From contig JAOANR010000003.1 in the NCBI GenBank assembly GCA_030278955.1, positions 20,979,050 through 21,043,049 of the forward strand: a stretch of 64,000 nt of DNA, given 5' to 3'. Below, piece after piece: positions 23,801 through 36,159 of the stretch (position 1 is its first letter; each line of letters opens with the position of its first letter). Origin of the DNA: Hygrophila difformis. Lineage: Eukaryota; Streptophyta; Magnoliopsida; Lamiales; Acanthaceae. The notes under the pieces are model-generated. The model was given only the letters and a program-made list of their open reading frames with translations, did not search any database and was not told the origin of the DNA. The translations under genes were made by a program, and so were the position numbers.

Positions 23801-26800
23801 CACATGCACACATGCAGGGCGTGGCGCAAAACACAGCAAGGTGACTAAAAATCAGCACAGACCTGGTCAAGTAAAAGTGCCTTAATTCCAATTTTCTTCT
23901 TGCGCAAGGCATTATGGAACTCATCTTCTGTCATGGGCTCCTTTAATGCATCAGGACCAAGCTCAGAGATCGGGGGCATTGAAACAGGCTGTGATGAGAA
24001 GGATCATTGTCATAACATCTTGAAAAACTCAATCTGTTTAACAGATACAAAAGAAATTCTGAGACAAATAGTTTCTACCTTGTCTAGTAAACGAACTTTA
24101 GCAAACCGCCTCTTGTCTGTAAAAGAGAATTCCAAGCCATCATCCAGCTGAAAAATACGTGCAAATGTTGTCAATCTTTATGTACTCATTCATCTACTAA
24201 GTTTCCACTTAAGGAGTAAAATTGTTTATCCCATTTATGCAGCGCGAGCAAATGAAATCAACTATGCAAGTTGTGCAAACAAAAATCCCTGCCATGCCAA
24301 GTTCAAAAGAAGGCATTACATTTGTTATCATTAGAGATGAAAAGATGCACATGTACACATTCCTCTGCCATGTTTATCATTTTTCACTATTAGCACAGCA
24401 TGCATAGAACAAGAAGAGAATGAGTTTCACATACATTTAAGACAGCAATTTGGTAGTCCAATCATTAAGTAAGAAGTTTCGAAAGAGTTAGATCAAGGTC
24501 TGGAAGCTCACTTGAACAAATATCTTGGAATACTTGGAAGGCCACTCATCTGTATCCTTTACAGCAGACCTGACATTAATAGCTCGCATAATCAAAACAC
24601 AAACTGACAAAGGGAAATAAGAGTAGGCAATATGTACTGCAACTAAGCCCTCCATTCTAAAACAGATGCATCCACTACCTCACATCTTCTTAGACTCCAT
24701 GAGTTTTTAAATACTTCTTAATGCCTTGTTTAAATTGGGGAATTTTAGATGAGTAGATTTTTAGTTGTTAAAGGCAAACCAGGGTGCACGGCACACGTGA
24801 CATAGCTACGGAGCCATAACTTGTGGAGTGGCAAACCCCCTTCTCTATGGTGCGGTGCCATGAGTAGAAAATCCTCTTTTATTTTTAACTTTTTGCCAAA
24901 GATTGTGTTTTCATTTTCGATTAAAAATGTGTTTTATTCCAGATGTTGGATGTATTCTAAACTTTAATTTGTAATTTGGTTTGAACTTTTACTTAGAACT
25001 GATGCTTGAATGTGCTTTATTTTGAATTGAATGTAGTTTTATTATGATTTATCATTTGTAATTTCATTTTTAAATATCTTTCACTATGGTGCACCACACG
25101 GTGCTCGCACGCCATGGCATAGCATGGCGTGGCACGATATAAATTATAAACTTTGAGTAATGTTGAGCCATTCACCACTAACAACTAATAATGAGTACAT
25201 TTTAAATACATAACCCAAACCCTAGGTAGATTTTAAATTAACTTTACTTTGGAACGGATTTGAAGGCCAAAATCAATGAATTTCAACTTTTGCTCTACTA
25301 TGTCAATTGAATTCACTGATTTTCTACCAATCCGTTTTAGGTGAAATCCCTTTAAAATTCGCATACCCTGACAAGTTCAAGGGATTTGGGCAGCCAGGCC
25401 ATGTACTTAAAATCCACTCCATCCAATTTCCTCCTTCCACGCCTCATTTTAAATGCATCTATGAATCCAAATTCCTGCGTAATTAAAATGTTCTCCAACA
25501 ATCTTAATTCTTAAATTTCCCCTAATATTTCTTTCTAATAAGAAATGAAAGTATAAACCGTGAATATAAACAGACACAGGTGGCTCGAAGTGGCATTCCC
25601 CTCTTTTGCAACAAAGCCACCTGCTTCATCCAATTGAATTGGTTTTACACCTTCATTTCAGTCATATACATGTTTTCACTACCGCTGGATCTCTCTTCTC
25701 GTGGTTCCTGGAAGATTAATGCAGATATAGCTCTTCATGAGGTAACCCTGGCCTAGTGGAGATTGGTGGCATTGTTGGGGACAGAGCCAGTCATATTCTC
25801 CTTATGATTTCCAAATTTATAAGGCCATAATTCAGATACTGCTGAATGTTTAGCAGCCACTGAAATCTTCTCGATCCTGACAACAAAAGGGTTTCCCATT
25901 CCCTAAGACCGTCTTAGAAACAAGTTTGTCTGCTGATGTCTTCTTGTTCATTAGCAAGGAGTCCAATGGTACTTTCTCGGGCTATTCTCTGAATTGCTCA
26001 CTACAATATCACTCTGCAACTGCATCCTATTCTGGAAGATCCCTAGTAAATGTAAATCCTATTCATGACAGACTCTCTAGCCTGTCATGAATCCTCCTAG
26101 CAGCCTGACATGGTCATATGACTTTAATTTTCTCTCTGTTTCTCTCTTTCCCTGTTTCAGTCACCTTTCCTCAGTCTGAATGTGGGTGGACAGTTTCGCT
26201 CCACTCTATTTTTCCCTAGCGTTTCCTTTCTGGTTTCATCACTCTGGGGACTCTGTTAGTCTGTTTGGTTTCTCTCTTCTTTTACTTTGCTCTCTTCAAG
26301 GCTAGAACCTCTCTTCCCAAGGCTGTAAGCTTTAGATCAATAAATTTAATTTGCAAAAATGATTATATACAATCTTGTGTTGTCGAGTAAACACTCAAGC
26401 ACAAGAGATTAATATTTTGTTTTCCTTTTTTATGGCATGTGAACCTAAATGCTAAAATAAGAAATCACTCAGCACTAGAAACACCATACTAGTTGCTAAA
26501 CACGCATCATCACAAAAACAAATGAAGTAGGCAGACATTTCATTAGCCTTCTGATGCCATGATGATAAATATTACATACACTTACCGCTTGTATTTCGTG
26601 ACGGCAACCCCCTTGATATACACAGCTCCAGCCATGCCTTCAAGAAACAGAAAAGGATCAATTTCCAATAGAAAGTGCAGGAGGCAAATCGTTTCGAATA
26701 TTCAAAATACCCTACTATGCAAAAATGAGCATGCTCGTTTGCAAACAATCGTGGTGAGTAATATAAAAACCAACGTACCAATTTTAGTCCATGAAAAGTT

Positions 26801-27343
26801 AACTACTAGTCCACATATGAAACTTAAAATTGGGAGTACCCGGAATTGATAGCCTTCAATAGTTCTGTACAAAACACTTCCAGATTGTTGTTGAAGATTT
26901 TATATAAATGATTTAGATGACAAGTTAACTAACTCCATTGCATCGAAATTTGTCAAATAAAACCTCAAAAATACTCACAATACCGAATAATACTTCAATA
27001 TCGAACTAATGAAAGTGATAATGAGATTTATAACAACTCAACATATACCTGAAGATTTTGTTTGGGGTCTTAGCCTTTTAGGGTTTTAAGAACGCAATAA
27101 AATCGAAACAATACCGAATTGAAACGTGGGAAAAGGTGGTGAATCAAGCTCAAGCCACATGTTCTTGCCCTTCCGGTGTGCAGCCACTATAGTTTTCCCA
27201 GCGAGCGCCGCCTCAAAGTCCTTTGGGGGGACGCCGTCTATTACCTTCGGATCATCAGCCACAGTGGATTTCCTGATCTTCTTCCCTACGCAGTGGTCCT
27301 CCAGCGCTCGACGCGCCGCCTCCACCTCCGGTAGCTCCGGCAT
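20824..27343 (-). CDS. FPG1: Formamidopyrimidine-DNA glycosylase (FPG1/MMH type), 10 exons
   Basis: Exons on the minus strand: 27343-27115, 26637-26586, 24569-24512, 24147-24079, 23988-23863, 23002-22952, 22691-22614, 22367-22265, 21477-21443, 21363-20824; all phases agree, giving 446 residues. The start MPELPEVE supplies the catalytic Pro and Glu of the Fpg/Nei family; KGKNMWLELD carries the conserved lysine of the beta-elimination step. The helix-two-turn-helix is ALLLDQSFISGIGNWMADEV. The terminal fold GKKIEFINAGGRTTAYVPEL lacks Cys4 zinc ligands, as in plant zincless FPG. It excises oxidised bases (FapyG, and oxidised pyrimidine products) and nicks the abasic site, in the nucleus and possibly elsewhere. 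The last exon adds about 165 residues of alternating acidic and lysine-rich sequence ending KGKQKKKAK, a probable nuclear/DNA-binding tail, longer than I expect for Arabidopsis FPG1. Intron 2 is about 2 kb and contains repeat debris. Confidence 0.95.
25640..26350 (+). pseudogene. Decayed LINE RNase H-like remnant in FPG1 intron 2
   Basis: In pieces, the plus strand reads WKINADIALHE, then a GGIVGD-like segment and AECLAATEILSILTT, matching the D...E pattern of the RVT_3 RNase H domain at the end of plant LINE ORF2, with many stops. It ends with AATAAATTTAATTTGC. It lies antisense to FPG1 within the 26585-24570 intron. The call rests on weak, broken similarity. Confidence 0.35.
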
Positions 27344-27635
27344 TGTACAATCGCGGTAGTATTGTTGTTAGTCCTCCGTCGAAATACTGAGGAAACGGAG
27401 AAGCGCAAGAGTCTGTAGGTATTCCTCTGAATTTCGCGCTCACCCGCTTCTGCTGCTCAGGGGTATTTTTTGTAATGGCTGGCGCTATATACACGCTGGT
27501 ATTTTTAGTATATGCAACCATTGAACTTGAAAAATTTCACACACACCCACCCGTGTTAAATATATTTGGAATGCACCCATCTACAAATCTGCTTATTTGC
27601 TTGTCGATTGGTTGATTTTCTAATAATACTTCTAT
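27344..27635. promoter_or_regulatory. FPG1 5' flank
   Basis: About 290 bp separate the FPG1 start codon from the first recognisable LINE sequence. No TATA box stands out, which is common for DNA-repair genes. If the LINE starts here, most of the original upstream promoter has been pushed away by the 5.6-kb insertion nest. Confidence 0.4.
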
Positions 27636-29483
27636 TTGTCTATTGACAATAAGGGTGTTATTTGGGTCACGCTTGTTAAGTTGGCTGCCACCTTTGAGAG
27701 TGCATATGGGGTTCGGCTTGGAAATGGTACCAGCTCCTTCTGGTACACTTCTTGGTTCGAAGGGCAATGCTTGGCGTAGAAGGTCCCATTCGTTGACATT
27801 CATGATTTAAATTTATGTGTTAAGGATGTGATTATAGAGAGTCGATGGCAATTGCAAACCCTTTATACCTTACTCCCTGTTGACATTAAGCAGCGTATTG
27901 AGGAGCTACCAGTCCCCTTCTTGCATGCAGAGACGTCGGACATACTTACTTGGCGTGGATCTCCTAAAGGAGTTTATTATGTTAAATTGGATTATAAATT
28001 CTTGCTTCCTGTTAATGCTCCTGGGAGAGGATGGGCATGGATGTGGAAATCTTCTATCCCAGAAAAAATTGGGGTCTTGTTATGGCTGCTTGGATACGGG
28101 GCTCTCACTTGCAACGAGCTTAGGTTCCGGCGCCACCCTGCTACATCCCCACTATGCTCGATCTGTGGGAGTCAAGAAGATGATTGGAGACATGCCCTAT
28201 TTTTTTGCCAATGGGCCGATAATGTTTGGAGAAGAGGAGGGTTTGATTTCTCTGGTACGCTTCAAAAGTTGGATATTAGGGACTGTTGTCATTGGCTTGA
28301 GTGGGCATGGCGAACCTGGGAATCCCGTTTCATAGATGTGCTTTGGGTTGTGTGGTGCCATCGTAATGAGATGATTTTCCGGGAAGTTAATCTCCCAAGG
28401 GATAGCATTTTATTTCGGGCCAATTACCTTCAGCGCTGCCTGGATGGAGATGAGGCCATGTGCAGCAGGGTGCGGCAGCCTTGTCCCGTTTGATGGATTG
28501 AAGAGGGAGTGATTGGTAGCAGGGGCGGATGTGGCCCTGTTCAAGGTGGGTCAATTGACCTACCATACATTTCAAAAAAAAAAAATAAAAAAAATAGTTA
28601 AGCCCAACAGTTTGATGGCCCGTGAACCCCCAACCCACCTCTTCTTATTTCTTACCCAATTGACAATTGACAATTACCGTAGTTAAAGCTTTTTAGTCAT
28701 ATTCTGTGCATAATACAGAACCAAAAGGAGGTACACGACAGTCGACAAAGGCGGGGTTGTATCCGAGTAGTTCTCTTGAATGATGTTCGGGAAATCATCC
28801 GTATGCAAGCTATTTCAAGAATTCTAGGTGAGTTTTTGAGTTATGCTTGAGTTGGGTTTAAAGTTTCTTGGGGTTGGGGTGCTGACGGTAATGGGGATGA
28901 TTTTGGGGGTTTTGTGTTTTGGTTGATTTTAGCTTAAATTCTTGTGTACCTAAGTTCGTTGTTATGATTTATGCTTACTTTAGAACTAGATTAGTGAAAA
29001 TTTTTGGATTTGATTTTGACAGAAAGGGATGAAGACCGACAATTTGGGATTCAAAATTGGGGATTTTGTGTTCTTTGTGGTTATAACTTAGATTCTTGTT
29101 AATTTTTGAAGTATTTTGATCTTTTGTTGTAAATATTGGGTGGATTAAAGAAGTTAACATTTTTTATTTTCAATGGGTGAGGGCTGACGGTTTTGTCCCA
29201 AATTTGGGATTCAACTTGGAACACAAATAAAGACCCACACTAACCACCCAAATACATATATTAGCTTGAAATTGCAATTAACATGATAAAATAAATAAAT
29301 TAAATTTGAAATAAAATGAAGTTAATTGACAGGATGTCATTGAAGCTTTCAATGTTGTGGTTTGGTCATTAAGATCATATAAAGACATTATGTTTATTTA
29401 ACTTTTGATGTAAGCTATTATTTGTAGTATGTTTCTTTAATTGATTATGTATTTTATGTATATGCAGTCTATTCTGTGACAAA

Positions 29484-32400
29484 GTGGATATGAAGAGAAT
29501 AAATCAAAGCGACATTTCATCTTTCTTTTCAAAGAAACTTCGAAAAGATGTTGGAGTGGCTTCTACTCCATATCCGTCTCCATCTCAAGTGAGTCCTCAA
29601 AATTCCTGTTTGGCAAAAAATTATTTATTAAATGAAGATGAAGAAACTCAAGATGATCCTAAACAAACAATTGAAGTCACTTTAGTTCATAGGGATGAAT
29701 CATCTTGTAGACGGTTGAATGAATTTGATATTTTAATCTTCCACATGATCCGGGAAAAAGAAGAAATATAAACGATTTTCATCCAGATGATCGGGATATA
29801 GTTAGAAGGGAATATATTCAGAAACAACCTTGTCAGCCTAAGAATCATGAGTTTCCTAGAACACTTTTTTCTGGAAATAATCGTCGTTTTATTCCTACGT
29901 GGTTTGAAAAATACAAGTCTTGGCTTGAGTATAGTGTTGAAAAGAATGCTGCTTTCTGTTTTGTGTGCTATTTATTCAAAGATGAAAACTCAGTTGGAGG
30001 GGATGCTTTTGTTGGTGCGGGTTTCAGAGCTTGGAATAGGTTTGACACATTTGATAAACATGGGGTGGGCCTATGAGTGCTCACAATAAGGCTTTGGGCA
30101 GATTGAATGATTTCAAGAATCAAAAGTCTTCAATTTTGTCAAGTTTTTCAAAACAGTCTGAGCAATCAACAAGTTCTTATGGTTTACGACTAGAAGCATC
30201 CGTTGAATGCTTAAAGTGGCTTTTGCTTCAAGGGTTGGCTTTTCGTGGTCATGATGAGAGTGAAACATCATTGAACAAGGATAATTTTTTTGAACTCATG
30301 CAACTACTTTCGGTGCATAACTCTGATTATAATAAAGTAGTTTTGAAGAGTGCTCCTCGTAATTGTCAATTGATTGCTCCTTCAATTCAAAAAGACATAA
30401 TCAATGCTTGTGCAAAGGAGACAACCAAAGCAATTATTGAAGAACTTGATGGTGGATTTTTTGCCATTCTTGCTGATGAGTCTGCAGACATTTCGGATAA
30501 AGAGCAAATGACACTTTGTTTGAGATATGTTAATAAAAAAGGTGAAGTGCATGAGAGGTTTCTTGGTATTGTGCATGTAGGTAATACCTAGGGATGAAAA
30601 CAGTACGGATACAGTCAGATAGTGTCGAATACGGATATTATCCATATTTTTTCCCCTAATTCGGAATCGAATACGGATGGGCCGGATATGAATACGGTTT
30701 CGGATATTTCGGATTACGGATACGGTACGGATACAGGACGGATATATGACGGATACGGATTCAATCGGATACTGATTATCGGATAATTTTTTATAATCTT
30801 TTTTTGAAAATTTGATAATTTTTATAAAAATTATTGGATGATTTGATATTTTTATAATTACTGATAATTTTTAATTAATAAATAATAATATATTAATATA
30901 TTCGGATATCCATATTTAAAATCCGGATAATATCCTATCAATTTTCGGATACGGTCGGATATTTCCGGATACGGTCAAATATTTTCGGATGCGGATACGA
31001 ATGCGGATATATGGATTCGGATTTTGATATTACGAATACGGTATCAGTCCGGATAGTCGAATACGGATTCGTATTCGAATATAATCGGATACGGCATCGG
31101 ATCGGTCGGATATTTACCGTACCGCTTTCACCCCTAGTAATACCACTTCTTTGACTTTGAAGCTTGCAATTGAGACACTACTTATGGAACATTCTTTAAG
31201 TCTCTCTAGTGTTCGAGGTCAAGGTTATGATGGTGCTAGCAACATGCGAGGCTCAATTAATGGTCTACAATCTTTAATTTTGAGTGAATCGCCAAGTGCC
31301 TACTATGTTCATTGCTTTGCCCATCAACTTCAATTGACACTTAGTGTTGTTGCTCAAAAAAATAAAGATGTTAGTTGGCTCTTCAGTGAAGTTCTCGGAC
31401 CTCTATTGAATTTTGTGGGCGGTTCACCTAAAAGGAAAGAATTCCTTCGAGAGAAACAAGCTGAGATTGTTGTGCATGCATTATCTTGTGGGGAATTGGA
31501 ATCTGGAATGGGTTTAAATCAAGAACTTGGATTAAGTAGGCCCGGAGATACTCGTTGGGGATCACATTTTAAAACAATTTTAAATGTGATTCATTTGTAT
31601 CGTACAATTCTTGAGTCACTTGATGCCATTGGGGAAGTTTCTGACATGAATGACAAAAACAAAGCTGAGTCACTTACCTATTTAATGATATCATTTGACT
31701 TCATTTTTGTAGCACACTTGATGTTGGCTGTCTTTGCAATTACGAATGAGCTGAATTTGGCCTTGCAGAAGAAAGAACAAGACATTGTAAATGCAATATC
31801 CATGGTTGATGTAACAAAGAGAAATCTTCAAAATTTGAGGGATAATGGATGGAATGATCTCCTGGAAAAAATTACATCATATATGATCAAGTATGAAGTG
31901 GAGATTCCTGACATGGATGCAAATTATATTGTTCTGGGGAGAAGATGTTTTCGTGGAAATAAGTCCCCACAAGTGACAAATCTCCACCATTATCGAGTAG
32001 AAGTATTTCTCAGTGTAATTGACTTACAATTACAAGAGCTTGAAAACCGATTTAGTGAGGTAAGTAAGAAATTACTTATTTGTATGTCTTGCTTTCATCC
32101 CTACAATCGATTTTATTCTTTTGATAAAAAGAAATTGAGAAGACTTGCCGAGTTCTATCCTAAAGAATTTTCAGAAATGGAATTGATGGTTTTTGAATAT
32201 TCATTGGAGAATTTCATTGTTGACATTCGAACTGATGAGAGATTTTGGAATGTGAAAAATTTAAATGAGCTTTCCATCAAGCTTGTTGAGATGAAGAAAC
32301 ATGAAACACATTCGAAAGTGTATTTGCTTTTGAAGTTGGTATTACTTCTTCACGTGGCAACGACAACAGTAGAACGAGCTTTTTCAGCAATGACTACGGT

Positions 32401-32548
32401 GAAGAATAAATTGCGGATTAGCATGGGAGATCACCTATTAAATGATTGTTTGGTTACTTTCATAGAACGAGATTTGTTTACGAATGTTAGCATTGATGCT
32501 ATTGTACAACGATACCAGAATATGCGAACCCGTCGTGAACTATTGTAG
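29484..32548 (+). pseudogene. hAT transposase (TTF zinc finger / DUF4371 / dimerisation), disrupted
   Basis: The N-terminus MKRINQSDISSFFSKK is typical of plant MYM-like hAT proteins. A TTF-type finger region follows (FIPTWFEKYKSWLEYSVEKN, then AFCFVCYLFKDE), then the catalytic part (LADESADISDKEQMTL, and after the insertion VRGQGYDGASNMRG and VHCFAHQLQLTL), and the C-terminal dimerisation signature (TTTVERAFSAMTTVKNKLRI). Lesions: a frame shift near 29735, another near 30060, and a 548-bp MITE at 30589-31136. Removing the MITE and one target copy would put both sides in one frame (HVGNT then TSLTLK), so that insertion came last or late. Confidence 0.9.
30589..31136. mobile_element. hAT-type MITE with CGGATA-rich interior
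   Basis: Begins TAGGGATGAAAACAGTACGG; the inverse of its end is TAGGGGTGAAAGCGGTACGG. The 8-bp duplication GTAATACC is exact on both sides (30581-30588, 31137-31144). The interior is non-coding and packed with CGGATA, CGGATACGG and ATTCGGAT words, a form of subterminal repeat that hAT transposases bind. 548 bp. Confidence 0.95.
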
Positions 32549-33262
32549 TTATTTTGATGTATTAGTACTTGATATTTCTTATTTTCTATGACTTTTAGTT
32601 TGTCGGTTTTAGTACTTTTATAAGAATTATTATTATATTTAAATTAATTATATTAATTATCAAAACTGACCTACCGAAACAATTATCCTGGATCCGCCCC
32701 TGATTGGTAGTGTCTTACACACGGACGGTTGTGTCTTGGCGGATCAGCGAAGTTCCGGATTTGGTGCCATTATTAGATCCTCTGAGGGACAATGGGTGGG
32801 TTCTTGTGGTGGGAAGCTCGGCAACCGTACCATACTCGAAGTTGAGCTCCTTGCTTTGAGGTTCTGTCTGTTATTGGCCGGGCAGTTAGGAGTGGCCATT
32901 GTAGCTTGTTACGTTGACTCCATGGAAGTGCTTAATATGGTTTTGAAGGGTGTTGATTCTCGACATGTGTATTGGCCTATGATTCGTGAGGTTCGATCTT
33001 TGCTTCATAACATGGAGGGTTGTGTGCTTCGTCATGTGTACCGGGAAGGAAATAAGGTGGCGGATTGCCTTGCCCGTAAAGTTGTGTGTTCTGAAGACTT
33101 TTACACTACGTGGGCTTTTCCGCCAGATAAAGTTCGTGATCTTATGGTTCAAGATGCGAGTGGAGCCCCTAGCATACGAATACTGTAGCCTTTTCGTTTC
33201 TTGCTTTAGTTCGTTTCCATTGTTTTTCCTTTCTTTTCAGGCTGTTTCACAAAAAAAAAAAA

Positions 33263-34214
33263 ACACTCTAAATTTGTACCGTACACAAAATAGTCAAACT
33301 TCAACTAATTTGGTGATGGTTTTTTCACTATGAATTTCTATAAATTCTTTAATTAAGGTCATAGTATTAGACGTAAATAGAGTGAAAATTTTAAAATTGA
33401 TTGTTGAAGATAAAAAGTTAAAAAAACTATAAACTGGATTGGGAAATAGAATAGAGTTGACTGGAGAATAGAGTTTATTGTCGGAGATGGCCTTCCGAGG
33501 AGAACCTATATATCACTATGAAGTTCATTAATTTTATACTACTAATTTAGGGTGTTTTCCAAATCTATCCTATAAAATAAATCATTTCAAATCTCTTCCA
33601 AAGTCCAAATCCATCAATCCATATGCACCCGAAGAGTTAGTTTTGTTGGCCGAATTGTATACATATATGTTGCCTGTTGGTTATAGAGATGAATGTTATG
33701 CAATGAAAGCTTAAATAACCCATGCATATTCTTCATGTAGTTAAGGTTGTTTTCTCTGTTATGCACCCATGCATGTCCCCATTATTACATTTTTCATCCC
33801 ATACCAGCATGATTGATTTTCAAATTAAGGCATGTTTTATACGAAAAAAATTAATGCTAAAGGAAGAAGCCACTTTCTTATATATTTAACCGAATACAGA
33901 ACAGAATGTAGTAGTAAGAAAGTAAACTTCTTAGTTCATATACACTAATTAATTAGGCCCCTGGCCTGAATCATCCCTATCATTTTCTTGCATTAGCACG
34001 CAAGTCTACAATTCTTAGCTAAAAGCATTCTCAAAAAGTGAGTTTCAATTTGTACAGCATATCATGTTTCTGTATCAAGATAAATTAGTATTTGAAGTAT
34101 TATTTATGATATCACTTAATCACTCGTCAAGACTCCCACTACATCACCCCCATGCATAAAATTGATGCCTTGTTTTTTCAGCAGCTACCTTCTTAATATA
34201 TACATTAATTAGTC

Positions 34215-34253
<39 letters not shown>

Positions 34254-34258
34254 GATGG
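33263..34258. other. Intergenic between LINE and CASPL4A gene
   Basis: No coding sequence was recognised. AT-rich DNA; the right part is the 3' flank of the CASP-like gene and contains a TA microsatellite at 34219-34248. Confidence 0.5.
34219..34248. repeat. (TA)n microsatellite
   Basis: About 15 uninterrupted TA units, within 15 bases of the CASP-like stop codon, so probably in its 3' UTR and likely length-variable. Confidence 0.95.
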
Positions 34259-35892
34259 TCATGAATCATCGCGATAGAAGAGATGGTATGCGGATATAAC
34301 AGAGCTGACAGCGAAGGCAATGAAGGCGAGAAAAGACATGGCAATGGATACGGTGGCCATGAAAGTGAAGTCGTCTTTGCCCCAGTTGAAAATCCAGTCG
34401 GTCACCCTCGTCGCACCACATGACGAGGCCGACAGCAGAAGGTATGCCAGAATCTGATCCATGGAGAAATCAAATTGGAGACAAAACCAATTACGCTCCT
34501 GCAGATCCTCCCCCGAATTACCTGAACCCATTTTGCATGCTAGCCCCAATGCTTGAAACCCAGCATATACGAATCCTATTATATTCACACCCAAACAATA
34601 CCTGCCGCATGCCTCATCGATTAACAAAAAAAAAAAAAAAAGAAACATAATATACATCATACCACACAAATTACAAAAAATAAAAGGGAGGAATAAGGAT
34701 CTGATGGGACCCAGTCGGGGACTTAACGACCACTAGACCAATTCCTAATCCTCACACCATCTAATTTAGTTACACCATTTGTCTTTCTAAATATTCTACT
34801 AACATCTTTCAATAAAATCGCAAATTACACAATTTAAACAATCATCGCATTATCATTTTTATCCTTTTATATCCAAACTTTACCTAGTCAATATATATGT
34901 TCAAGAAATTGAACCTCTCAACTCATTTTTGATCAAGGGTTTGAATCTCTACTTAATTTTTGTAGGTTGTTAAATGTATTTAAACTTTTACTGATCTCTG
35001 AATTAAATGATTTAAAGAGTAATTTATTTTTAAATTAGCTTATGATTCATATATAAGCTGACAATTACAATCCCTAATAAATTACTGTAATAATTAATTA
35101 AGGATGGGCGGAGGTGTTGAGAAGAGAGTACCTGTACTCGATATAACGGTCGTAGGAATCTCCAGCCCAGCCCTTGGTTTTATCCGCCGCCATCACTGAA
35201 AACGATATCAAGCACGCCGCCATTCCGAACACCCTAAACACCACCGCCGCCTTCCTTACCCCCGCCCTGCTGAACGACGCCGTCGATGATGCTTGCCTCC
35301 TCAAACTCAGCACCATTTCTCCCTCCTCTAATCGTACCCCTCTGGCGCCGCAGCCGCCATCCGCCACTACTTTCGTCACATGCATCGAACCTTCCTGAGC
35401 TTCTCTACTTAATCTATTAAACCCTAACGCTGGCGCCGGCGCCGACGCAATACCAGCATAGGAATCGTAACTACTTTCCAAGGCCGATTTCTTCTCCCGA
35501 CCACCGTTGCCGCTTGCCGGATAATTATCCAGCTTCTCGGAACGAGGCCACGGGGGACGGCCGGGCCGCAGTCCGACGGAAGGGGGAGCGGTGGCGGGGA
35601 AATTGGGTTTTCCGGGGGAGGGGACGGGTGAGTAGGAGAGGTCGGGAGAAACAATTAGATCTTTGGCGGCGTTGTTGGTAGTGGGGAAATGAGGATCGTT
35701 GGGGGTGGTATCGTCGATTTGGAAAGGCGATGGGGAAGCGGTGTGCCAGGAATCGGCCTGACTGATGGTGGATTCGTTGTCCGACATTGATGCGTGGCGA
35801 CTGCTGCTTTTGTTGTTGTTGTTGTTGTTGATGTTGGAACGAAACGTTCTCTTGCTGCCTGGAGGAGGATCTCGATGAGTTGGATTATCCAT
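34259..35892 (-). CDS. CASP-like protein 4A (CASPL4A)
   Basis: Two exons: 35892-35132 and 34601-34259, joined in phase (YIEY then RYCLG), 367 residues. An upstream in-frame ATG at 35907 would add five residues; MDNPTHRD was chosen because its ATG is followed by G. The first 230 residues are a disordered Ser/Pro/Asn-rich cytosolic arm with a poly-Asn run. Four membrane segments follow: VVFRVFGMAACLISFSVM, VNIIGFVYAGFQALGLAC, DQILAYLLLSASSCGAT and IAMSFLAFIAFAVSSVISAY, the MARVEL-like CASP fold. GWAGDSYDRYIEYRYCLG and WGKDDFTF are typical of the 4A subgroup. CASPL proteins sit in the plasma membrane and form scaffolds; the specific role of 4A members is poorly known. The 530-bp intron contains a SINE. 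Confidence 0.92.
34622..34745 (-). mobile_element. tRNA-derived SINE in the CASPL4A intron
   Basis: Read on the minus strand it starts with an A-box-like TTGGTCTAGTGGTCGTTAAG, then CCCCGACTGGGTCCC in the B-box place (degenerate), then TTTTGTAATTTGTGTGG and a terminal T run (the A run at 34624-34640). The body motif GTAATTTGTGTGG is shared with the SINE at 1775. No target duplication was recognised. Confidence 0.5.
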
Positions 35893-35907
35893 GGAATTAA
35901 TCCTCAT

Positions 35908-36159
35908 GAAGAAGAAGAAGAAGAAGAAGATGGTGGATGGATGATATATGAAGAAGAAGACTGACAAATGAAAGGAAGCTAAGGGAATTTTGAAGGAGAA
36001 AAAGAGGGGTTTAAATTTAACTAATGCTTTACTATTTTAATTCAATACTATATACACGTAGTAGTACTGTATTAGTATACACAACTCAAAAAGGAGCCAG
36101 CCCAAAGGGGAAAGGAGACTCTAGGGACTCTTCTTCTCTAAGGGAAGCTGCATGCAAGG
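35908..36159. promoter_or_regulatory. CASPL4A leader and promoter region
   Basis: Directly upstream of the start is a (CTT)n-like leader (GAAGAAGAAG on the plus strand, about 35908-35930). No coding sequence was seen. TATATACAC-type words near 36050 are too weak to call a TATA box. Confidence 0.3.

Larger units (their letters stand above)
28520..32702 (+). mobile_element. hAT DNA transposon, 4183 bp, inserted in the LINE
   Basis: Starts CAGGGGCGGATG and ends ATCCGCCCCTG (11-bp terminal inverted repeat). The 8-bp target duplication ATTGGTAG is exact at 28512-28519 and 32703-32710. The length and the enclosed transposase identify a once autonomous hAT element of the zinc-finger MYM/TTF-type group. 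28560-29480 is a non-coding 5' leader. Confidence 0.95.
27636..33262 (+). mobile_element. 5'-truncated LINE (non-LTR retrotransposon), split by a hAT element
   Basis: Left piece 27636-28519: end of the reverse transcriptase region (GNGTSSFWYTSWFEGQCLA, a TAG, then IHDLNLCVKDVI) and a zf-RVT finger (WKSSIPEKIGVLLWLLGYGA, then C..C...DDWRHALFFC). Right piece 32703-33188: RNase H with HTDG, LEVELLAL, CYVDSMEV and REGNKVADCLA, which supply the D-E-D-D residues, ending at 33186-33188. A 3' tail and poly(A) follow (33250-33262). The frame is continuous across the hAT excision point (IGS then VLHTDG). A 5' truncation, a TAG near 27778 and the hAT insertion show that it is dead. LINE target duplications were not found. 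Confidence 0.85.

Noticed and set aside
31151..32548. Independent 465-codon gene
   Set aside because: It is the C-terminal part of the hAT transposase and becomes continuous with 29484-30588 when the MITE is removed.
34259..34669. Separate 136-codon membrane protein starting at 34669
   Set aside because: The first 22 residues are intron; the acceptor CAG before 34601 joins in phase to the CASPL4A first exon at 35132.
35174..35654. Open readings opposite the CASPL4A first exon
   Set aside because: They are shadows of the GC-rich disordered arm of CASPL4A.
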